Below are positions 6,410 through 11,528 of a stretch of DNA of 11,528 bases, one piece after another. Source of the DNA: JAYQPD01 sp046050105. GTDB lineage: Bacteria; Patescibacteriota; Minisyncoccia; Phycocordibacterales; UBA918. Position numbers and translations under genes: made by a program. The notes under the pieces were generated by a model. It did not search any database. It was not told the origin of the DNA and saw only the letters and a list, made by a program, of their open reading frames with translations. How positions within the stretch are numbered: the first letter of the stretch is position 1; the number at the start of each line of letters is the position of its first letter. The stretch lies in contig JBJOQE010000078.1 in the NCBI GenBank assembly GCA_046050105.1, positions 1 to 11,528 on the forward strand, read 5' to 3'.

Positions 6410-7468
6410 CTAGTCGAGTTTCCAAATCTGGATGTCGCTGTAGTTCTCTGTAGTAAAACCGGTAGAGGGAGTGCCAAGATGACAATCGGTTGCGCAACGA
6501 TGCCACACCTCGAGATCACTCGGGGCAGCAAGGGTGAAGCGGCCTGTCAAAATGGCATTGCTCATGTCGTTACCGTCACCACCACTTTCTGAAAACGCAC
6601 TCTCTCCAATAAGTAAGGTGGTGTTAGTAGTCACGTTGCGGAGCAGAATCTTGTGGGCATTGGCGCCCCATGCCGAACCCCATCCCGACATATAGTAAGT
6701 GCCTGCAGGGAGGGTGATCTGGTTTGCACTCAAACCTGCACCGGTGATGGTGTTTGCAAGCACTGCCGTGTAGTCGCGTGCCACCCAACCGTCTGTCTGA
6801 AGAATCCGTTTCCCTGCTACACCCGCAGTTTTTCTATCTTGTATGTGCATGAAGTCGTCAAACGAAAGTACGTTCATAACCTTCACATTGGCAGGCCTTC
6901 CCGCAGTTGCCTGCACAGTACCGTCGGCAAAACGCACGGCATTGGCGGCGGCCACCGGCAGTGCGTTGAGGTCAACAGCGTAGGTGGTGCTCGCCACCGT
7001 ACCGGTGGTAAACCCAAGCTGCCCACGAAGCGTAGTATCACTTTGGACGCTCAGGGTAGAGCCAAGCGCGAGTGGGTCCGCGGGGTCAAACGGCGTAGCA
7101 GCACTTGCCTGCACGGTGCCGTCGGCAAAACGAATACCCTTACCCACAGGACCACGCAAATCGAGTATCTGTGTGGGCGCAGCATTCGAACCCACCGTGA
7201 GCCAGCCTGTCGTATATGCACGACCAATGGCAGAAAAACCAAGCGTCGTGGTTGCGTTGGTAGAACGGCCAACCGAGACGTTGCCGTCTTTCACCTGTGC
7301 GGTGGTGCCGGTGTTCACGGGTGCATCTACGTTGCCATTTGGTGCAGTGGCAGTAGGGCCTGTCCATGCAGCAAGGTAATTTAAACCGAGCGCGACCGCT
7401 ACAAGAGCACCCAAGAAAAACATCTGGGTGATTTTTGTTGTGTACCGACGCCAAAGTGTTGTTTTCAT
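6410..7468 (-). CDS. Secreted or membrane-anchored fibre-like protein, function unknown
   Basis: This is a 352-residue exported protein. A basic start (MKTTLWRRYTTK) and a hydrophobic segment at 16-34 form a signal peptide or single anchor, with no obvious cleavage box. A Thr/Asn/Gly-rich stretch follows (37-75, with GNVDAPVNTG). The motif RFADGTVQA occurs twice, at 113-121 and, as RFADGTVQA again, at 179-187. Such short repeats are common in phage tail fibres and trimeric bacterial stalks. The last 150 residues (about 205-352) look like a beta-sandwich of the C1q/TNF or phage receptor-binding sort: LPAGTYYMSGW (253-263), LLRNVTTNTTLL (275-286), and a final strand YSDIQIWKLD. C325 and C329 could form a local disulfide. 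The start at 7468 follows a TATAAT box by 24 nt. It is alone on its strand between a promoter and the bidirectional terminator. A role in surface attachment is inference. Confidence 0.85.
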   Translation of the reverse strand: MKTTLWRRYTTKITQMFFLGALVAVALGLNYLAAWTGPTATAPNGNVDAPVNTGTTAQVKDGNVSVGRSTNATTTLGFSAIGRAYTTGWLTVGSNAAPTQILDLRGPVGKGIRFADGTVQASAATPFDPADPLALGSTLSVQSDTTLRGQLGFTTGTVASTTYAVDLNALPVAAANAVRFADGTVQATAGRPANVKVMNVLSFDDFMHIQDRKTAGVAGKRILQTDGWVARDYTAVLANTITGAGLSANQITLPAGTYYMSGWGSAWGANAHKILLRNVTTNTTLLIGESAFSESGGDGNDMSNAILTGRFTLAAPSDLEVWHRCATDCHLGTPSTGFTTENYSDIQIWKLD

Positions 7469-7474
7469 AGTGAT

Positions 7475-7498
7475 AGTTACAGTAACTCATTCATTATA
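7475..7498 (-). promoter_or_regulatory. Promoter -10 and palindrome ahead of the 352-residue gene
   Basis: On the minus strand a perfect TATAAT (7498-7493) lies 24 nt before the ATG. No good -35 is seen at the right distance. Between the box and the gene is the 13-nt palindrome AGTTAC-a-GTAACT (7475-7487), which would overlap the transcription start, a typical operator position. The leader lacks a Shine-Dalgarno sequence. Confidence 0.5.
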
Positions 7499-7589
7499 GA
7501 GGGCAACATACTATTTTTGTGGCATGACCTGTGTACAAATTGGTTGCATAGAAAAAGTCACCTGTATATACGCACACCTATGGTTGACT

Positions 7590-7617
7590 TTGACAATCCC
7601 CTACGTCACGCTACTAT
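7590..7617 (+). promoter_or_regulatory. Promoter of the thrS leader RNA
   Basis: TTGACA (7590-7595) is a perfect -35, and TACTAT (7612-7617) follows after 16 nt. Transcription would start near A7624, just before the first strand of the leader's closing stem (7626). Confidence 0.75.
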
Positions 7618-7623
7618 GTAAAA

Positions 7624-7846
7624 ACTTCAGAGATTGCGCTGGCTACCAACCGGCGGTCCCGCACGATGTGCAGGTGTACGCATGCCACATATGCCTAATC
7701 TGAAACATAAGCCCCGCACTACTCACCATACGTATGATGAGTAGTGCGGGGGAAGCCCGGTGGAACCGCGGAGCATACTTCTATGCATCGCCCGAGCGAA
7801 CACACGATATATTCGTGTTGTCGCTTGGGCGTTTCTTATTTATTTA
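7624..7846 (+). promoter_or_regulatory. T-box riboswitch in the thrS leader
   Basis: T-boxes sense the charging of a tRNA: uncharged tRNA base-pairs with the leader and favours an antiterminator. Here the T-box sequence TGGAACCGCG lies at 7761-7770. CGG (7758-7760) pairs with CCG (7792-7794) and GCG (7768-7770) with CGC (7789-7791) around the bulge TGGAACC; a small hairpin, GCATA-CTTC-TATGC (7773-7786), caps it. The alternative is a terminator: CGCCCGAGCGA (7789-7799) with TCGCTTGGGCG (7821-7831), ACACGA with TCGTGT inside, then TTTCTTATTTATTT. The two folds share 7789-7794 and exclude each other. Upstream is a strong hairpin, CCCCGCACTACTCA (7712-7725) with TGAGTAGTGCGGGG (7738-7751), in the Stem III position. 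A short Stem I region is closed by TTCAGA (7626-7631) and TCTGAA (7699-7704). A threonine codon ACC (7645-7647) lies in a 7-nt hairpin loop, but other ACN triplets are present, so the specifier is unsettled. The gene downstream is thrS. Confidence 0.88.
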
Positions 7847-7848
7847 TC

Positions 7849-7854
7849 TATACT
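7849..7854 (+). promoter_or_regulatory. Candidate second -10 box directly before thrS
   Basis: TATACT lies 6 nt before the thrS ATG, the spacing expected for a leaderless start, and there is no Shine-Dalgarno sequence. If active it would bypass the T-box. No convincing -35 exists, since the terminator stem occupies that position, so chance in an AT-rich tail is possible. Confidence 0.3.
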
Positions 7855-7860
7855 CTAACT

Positions 7861-9609
7861 ATGTCTGCAATTCTCGGAGAAAAGCGCCACACCCTCGCAC
7901 ACCTTCTTGCCGCAGTGGTGCTGCAAAAATACCCGCACGCGAAACCCACCATTGGGCCTGCGATCGACACCGGCTTCTACTACGATTTTGATTTCTCGGG
8001 AGGTGAAAAACCTGGTGATGAGGATCTTCAGAAGCTCACGAACATCATGCGGAATCTCCTGCCCCAGTGGACAGAGTTTACCCACGAAGAAGTTTCGTCT
8101 GATGCGGCACGCGAGCGCTTTGCCGGCAACACCTACAAACTCGAGCTGATTGAGGAAATTGTCGCAAAGGGTGAGACCATTACTCTTTACAGCTGCGGTG
8201 GCTTCACCGACCTCTGCCGTGGTGGGCACAGCGAAAAGCCGAGTGAGGAAATCGGCCGAGACTCATTTGAACTTCAAAAAGTGGCGGGAGCCTACTGGCG
8301 TGGCGATGCCGACAAGGCAATGCTCACCCGCATCTACGGCCTCGCCTTTGACACCAGCGAGGAGCTTGCGGCGTATCATGCACAAGTTGAAGAAGCTAAA
8401 AAGCGAGACCACCGCAAAATCGGCAAAGAACTCGATCTCTTCACCTTTTCAGAACTGGTGGGTTCAGGCCTCCCGCTCTACACCCCCAAAGGTACCATCA
8501 TTCGCGAAGAACTCGGTGGCTTTTCGGAGTCACTTCAAAAGCGCTTTGGCTTCGAGAAAGTATGGATTCCTCACATCACCAAAATCGACCTCTATAAAAA
8601 ATCGGGACATTGGGATAAATTCGGCCATGAGCTCATGCTGGTGAAAAGCCAAGAATCATCAGATGAGTTTGCTCTGAAGCCCATGAATTGCCCACACCAC
8701 ACGCAAATCTATGCATCAAAGCCCCGCTCTTACCGCGACCTGCCGGTGCGCCTCATGGAAACCACCACCTGCTACCGTGACGAAAAGACTGGTGAGCTAG
8801 GTGGCCTCACCCGTGTGCGTTCTCTCACCCAAGACGATGCGCACGTCTTTTGCCGCCCCGACCAAATTGAGCAGGAGTTTGAAAACATCATGCTCATGAT
8901 TAAAGAACTCTATGGTGCCCTCGGCATGAGCTTTAAAGCGCGACTCTCCTTCCACGACCCAGAAGAAAAAGCAAAATACCTCGGCGATGCATCACTCTGG
9001 AAGATGGCAGAAGAAAAGATTGAGGAGGTCGCGAAAAAGCTCAACCTCGACTACTTCGTCGCCAAAGGCGAAGCTGCGTTCTACGGCCCCAAGATTGACG
9101 TGATGGTCATCGATGCACTCGGTCGCGAATGGCAGTGTGCCACCGAACAGCTCGACTTCGTACAACCTGAACGATTTGAACTTGAGTACACCGACTCTGA
9201 CGGGCAGAAGAAAACTCCGGTGATGATTCACAAAGCGCTTTTGGGTACGCTCGACCGCTTTATGGGGGTCTATATCGAGCACACTGCAGGTAACTTCCCT
9301 TTGTGGATGGCCCCGGTACAAGTGCGCATCATTACCGTGGGTGAAGAACAACATGAGTATGCCGGAGGGGTACACGCGGCACTCCGCGCAGCAGGCATAC
9401 GCGCTGAATTCGATACCCTGAATGAATCGCTCGGCAAAAAGATTCGTGCAGCGAAACAAGAAAAACTTCCCTACTTCATTGTGATTGGCAGCAAAGAGGT
9501 CGAATCGAACACGGTAACACTCGAAAAGCGTGACGGTGGCGCCACACCACTTACTCTTGATGCGCTCGTGAGTCAACTCTCACACGACATCATCCATAAG
9601 ACGAGGTAG
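7861..9609 (+). CDS. thrS: Threonyl-tRNA synthetase lacking the TGS domain
   Basis: ThrRS charges tRNA-Thr with threonine. This one has 582 residues, about 60 fewer than the standard enzyme, because it begins directly with the editing domain: MSAILGEKRHTLAHLL. The editing site is complete, with H10 and H14 (HTLAH) and C119 and H123 (DLCRGGH), so it should remove mischarged serine. The catalytic core follows at about 190-480. Zinc ligands are C277 (MNCPHH), H328 (QDDAHVF) and H457 (MIHKALLG). Class II motif 2 spans about 304-328 (YRDEKTGELGGLTRVRSLTQDD) and motif 3 is GTLDRFMGVYIEH (462-474). The anticodon-binding domain occupies about 485-582 (VRIITVGEEQHEY, then SLGKKIRAAKQ). ATG 7861 is chosen because the frame upstream translates the T-box and terminator, with no TGS-like sequence. 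Regulation by threonine supply is expected through the leader. Confidence 0.97.
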   Translation: MSAILGEKRHTLAHLLAAVVLQKYPHAKPTIGPAIDTGFYYDFDFSGGEKPGDEDLQKLTNIMRNLLPQWTEFTHEEVSSDAARERFAGNTYKLELIEEIVAKGETITLYSCGGFTDLCRGGHSEKPSEEIGRDSFELQKVAGAYWRGDADKAMLTRIYGLAFDTSEELAAYHAQVEEAKKRDHRKIGKELDLFTFSELVGSGLPLYTPKGTIIREELGGFSESLQKRFGFEKVWIPHITKIDLYKKSGHWDKFGHELMLVKSQESSDEFALKPMNCPHHTQIYASKPRSYRDLPVRLMETTTCYRDEKTGELGGLTRVRSLTQDDAHVFCRPDQIEQEFENIMLMIKELYGALGMSFKARLSFHDPEEKAKYLGDASLWKMAEEKIEEVAKKLNLDYFVAKGEAAFYGPKIDVMVIDALGREWQCATEQLDFVQPERFELEYTDSDGQKKTPVMIHKALLGTLDRFMGVYIEHTAGNFPLWMAPVQVRIITVGEEQHEYAGGVHAALRAAGIRAEFDTLNESLGKKIRAAKQEKLPYFIVIGSKEVESNTVTLEKRDGGATPLTLDALVSQLSHDIIHKTR

Positions 9610-9624
9610 CAACAACATACAACG

Positions 9625-9660
9625 AAACCCCCGAGCCAAAGGCTCGGGGGTTTCTTTTAT
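9625..9660 (+). terminator. Intrinsic terminator of thrS
   Basis: AAACCCCCGAGCC (9625-9637) and GGCTCGGGGGTTT (9641-9653) make a perfect 13-bp stem with loop AAA, followed by TTTCTTTTATTTT. It lies 15 nt past the thrS stop. In the opposite direction it has only three T residues in the stem foot, so it may also weakly end the convergent surface-protein transcript. Confidence 0.93.
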
Positions 9661-9689
9661 TTTGGAGTTCGGACCCGCGTAGGTAGGAT

Positions 9690-9716
9690 TAATCGGTGAC
9701 TTTCAAGAACCGATTA
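9690..9716. other. Hairpin across the stop codon of the Ig-repeat gene
   Basis: TAATCGGT (9690-9697) pairs with ACCGATTA (9709-9716), with an 11-nt loop. The right arm contains the stop codon of the minus-strand gene (9714-9716). There is no T tract, so this is not a standard terminator. It may act with the nearby thrS terminator or protect the mRNA end. Confidence 0.5.
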
Positions 9717-11528
9717 GTTGAAGAGTGTGGTGATGCGCGCCTTATCAAGTGCAATCCAACCATCTTCGCGAGGGAATGATTCCTTTGCGCGGGCAGCGAT
9801 TGCATCAATGATAGTGAGCTGAGAAGCAACGTCTTGATCTGCACGCTTCACCACTTCGAGTGCATCCTTTGAAAGGATAATACCGAGAGCAAATGCGCGA
9901 TTCTCAAGTACTGCATCTTCGTCGCCAACTACTTCATCAGCAGCTTCGTCGTCTGCTTCCTCCTCATCCTCATCGTCACGTGCGACAGGAAGATTTGAAG
10001 GAGCTACCGGAGTTGCTGTGCGTGCTACCACAGGTGCCTTGTATGAAGCGCCCTGTGCCATACCCACGGTTGCAAGTGAGAAGCCCATAACTGAACCCTT
10101 CTTGATCACCACGATGTATGATGCAACGAGTGCCCATGCTGCAAGAAGTGCGTAGAAGAGACCGGCAAGCATCGGACCTGCATCAAATCCAGTGTATGGC
10201 ACATCACGGAAAGTGATGGTCGTTACTGGCTGGCGGTCACGCACTGTCGTTACAGTAACCTCATCGTCTACATTCACCTTTACGGTGCAAGAGTCAGTCT
10301 TGTTTGACTTACCCTCTACCTTAAGGGTGTAGGTCGTGTCCTTCTTTGGGTACACCACAATAGAACCCTCGTCTACCTCATCGTCATCGTTTGAATCGAG
10401 AATCTCTTCACCATGGTTATCCTTAATGAGGAGCTCCTGGCCGCGACTGGTTTCCCATGAAAGGGTTACCTTGTCGCCTTCTTCAACATCTTTGTCTGAA
10501 GCTTTGAAAAACTTACAACTTGGGCGTGACGTACCGCCATTGCTGCCACCACCACAGTTTGAAGTACAACCAGTATTGGTATCAACTGACACCGAGGTCT
10601 GGCACTGCACTTGATTCTGTCCGTTTGAAGCAGTGAGGGTAAAGGTCTTTGATTGTGAAGTGTTGTAGTCAATGTTTCCATCAACTCCAACGTTGCCGAT
10701 ATCAGAAATTGATACTGACGAAGCGCCAGTGGTGTTCCAAGTGAGCTTTGTGGTACCACCGCCAACACCGAAGTGTGAAGGAGATGCAACAAATTGATCA
10801 CATGAGAGACCAACAACGACTGGAGTAACAGTAATGGTCTTTGCACAAGTAATGGTCTTGCCGTTACCTGAAGCAGTGAGCGTGTAGGTCGTGGTCTGTG
10901 CTGGCGTTACCATCTGGTTATCGTTTATTGCATTAAGTGCAACAGAACCGATAGTTGGGCTGATAGCCGCTGAAGTCACGTTCCAAGTAGACCATGAGAG
11001 CTTCGAGCTCTGTCCAGCAGTTATGGTGGTTGGAGCTGCGTCCATTTCACAACGTGGGTCAAGGGTAGGTGGCACCACAGTCACTGTCTTTGCACACGTT
11101 ACTATCTTGCCGTTACCCGTTGCGGTAAGAGTGTAGGTGGTTGTCTGCTGTGGAGTCACCACTTGTGACCCACCGAGCGCAACAGTCACACCATTAACCT
11201 TTACTGCAGTTGCATTAGTCGTTGTCCAGGTAAGCGTTGCATGCTGACCTTTCGTGATGGTCATCGGAGCAGCGTTGAGTGTACACACTGGATCAGGGAC
11301 AGGAATAGTGACGGTAATGGTCTTCGAACAGGTCACCGTGCCGCCTGCACCCGTTGCAGTGATGGTGTAGGTCTTGGTGGCTGTAGGCACTACCGCTTTC
11401 GAGCCATCAACCGCTACAGCAACACCATCAAGTTTTACTGCAGTTGCGTTCGTGGTATTCCACGTGAGCGTTGCAGAGCTACCCTTCTCGATAGTCATGG
11501 GTGCTGCGTTCAGCGTACACAATGGCTT
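9714..11528 (-). CDS. Cell-surface protein with tandem Ig-like repeats, VPYTG motif, one membrane span and acidic cytoplasmic tail (N-terminus beyond window)
   Basis: The last 604 residues are visible; the frame is open to the window edge, so the signal peptide and perhaps more repeats lie outside. Numbering here starts at the Leu before the first CTLNAAP. Five beta-rich domains each carry one Cys pair that could form a disulfide: C2-C65, C80-C143, C158-C226, C241-C307 and C336-C412. The first three are near-copies with the pattern C-x-L/M-N/D-AAP, LTW, TYTLTATG and VTCAKT, as in Ig-like surface repeats. A Gly/Ser linker with C319 and C323 precedes the fifth, more acidic domain. VPYTGF (441-446) resembles a sortase LPxTG motif and is followed by a membrane helix (about 450-472) and KK. 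Unlike a sortase substrate, it then continues for about 125 residues: a Pro/Ala linker, a run of Asp/Glu (516-536) and a helical end (541-602). It converges on thrS. The exact role is unknown. Confidence 0.9.
   Translation of the reverse strand, partial: KPLCTLNAAPMTIEKGSSATLTWNTTNATAVKLDGVAVAVDGSKAVVPTATKTYTITATGAGGTVTCSKTITVTIPVPDPVCTLNAAPMTITKGQHATLTWTTTNATAVKVNGVTVALGGSQVVTPQQTTTYTLTATGNGKIVTCAKTVTVVPPTLDPRCEMDAAPTTITAGQSSKLSWSTWNVTSAAISPTIGSVALNAINDNQMVTPAQTTTYTLTASGNGKTITCAKTITVTPVVVGLSCDQFVASPSHFGVGGGTTKLTWNTTGASSVSISDIGNVGVDGNIDYNTSQSKTFTLTASNGQNQVQCQTSVSVDTNTGCTSNCGGGSNGGTSRPSCKFFKASDKDVEEGDKVTLSWETSRGQELLIKDNHGEEILDSNDDDEVDEGSIVVYPKKDTTYTLKVEGKSNKTDSCTVKVNVDDEVTVTTVRDRQPVTTITFRDVPYTGFDAGPMLAGLFYALLAAWALVASYIVVIKKGSVMGFSLATVGMAQGASYKAPVVARTATPVAPSNLPVARDDEDEEEADDEAADEVVGDEDAVLENRAFALGIILSKDALEVVKRADQDVASQLTIIDAIAARAKESFPREDGWIALDKARITTLFN
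10803..11519 (-). repeat. Three tandem coding repeats of an Ig-like domain
   Basis: Units run 11519-11286, 11285-11052 and 11051-10803. The first two are 234 bp (78 residues) and highly similar; the third is 249 bp because of an insertion around VALNAINDN. A more divergent fourth copy follows at 10802-10580. Repeats probably continue past the right edge, where the frame reads KPL before the next CTLNAAP. Copy number could vary by recombination. Confidence 0.85.

Noticed and set aside
6653..7384. A 243-residue plus-strand frame opposite the fibre-like gene
   Set aside because: It is an antisense shadow: no domain pattern, odd His/Cys/Arg-rich content, and no ribosome site. The minus strand has a signal peptide, repeats, a promoter and a terminator.
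7744..7860. An upstream extension of thrS by 39 residues
   Set aside because: It would translate the Stem III strand, T-box and terminator; its residues do not resemble a TGS domain.
10803..11528. A CRISPR-like array suggested by the periodic sequence
   Set aside because: The period is 234 bp and in frame, and the units encode Ig-like domains; there are no short spaced repeats.

Overview
The window looks like chromosomal DNA from a Candidate Phyla Radiation (Patescibacteria) bacterium, most likely a Parcubacteria/Kaiserbacteria-type lineage. The lineage is inferred from the L32 N-terminus (MVVRMRH), a shortened ThrRS, secreted or anchored Ig-repeat proteins and the scarcity of Shine-Dalgarno sequences. 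It is not read from any marker gene. TGA is a normal stop (it ends dnaE), so this is not a code-25 genome.

Layout, left to right. (1) Positions 1-2118, mostly minus strand: a left-truncated RNase III gene (rnc), a NusB-Nudix fusion gene, and rpmF (L32) with its own promoter and terminator. Between rnc and nusB lies a compact element that reads best on the plus strand: a TATAAT box, a long interrupted hairpin with about 30 pairs, and a T-rich tail. It is a candidate small-RNA gene convergent with nusB. (2) Positions 2092-3056, minus: rnhB (RNase HII) followed by an 85-residue cysteine-rich protein of unknown function and an intrinsic terminator. (3) Positions 3089-6390, plus: dnaE, the replicative polymerase alpha subunit, 1060 residues, with a degenerate PHP domain. 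It is divergent from rnhB and ends at a strong bidirectional terminator. (4) Positions 6410-7498, minus: a secreted or membrane-anchored 352-residue protein with fibre-like repeats and a C-terminal beta-rich domain. (5) Positions 7590-9660, plus: thrS without a TGS domain, preceded by a leader with the hallmarks of a threonine T-box riboswitch (TGGAACCGCG box, antiterminator and a competing terminator). (6) Positions 9714-11528, minus: the C-terminal 604 residues of a surface protein with tandem Ig-like repeats, a VPYTG motif, one membrane span and an acidic cytoplasmic tail.

The housekeeping genes cover replication (dnaE, rnhB), RNA processing and transcription (rnc, nusB) and translation (rpmF, thrS). 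The two minus-strand surface proteins probably contribute to the cell envelope. The two strongest signals are the thrS T-box leader and the candidate structured RNA at 624-760. A third theme is that rnhB, dnaE and thrS each have the same -10-like hexamer TATACT only 6-10 nt before the start codon and no Shine-Dalgarno sequence, which suggests leaderless transcripts.
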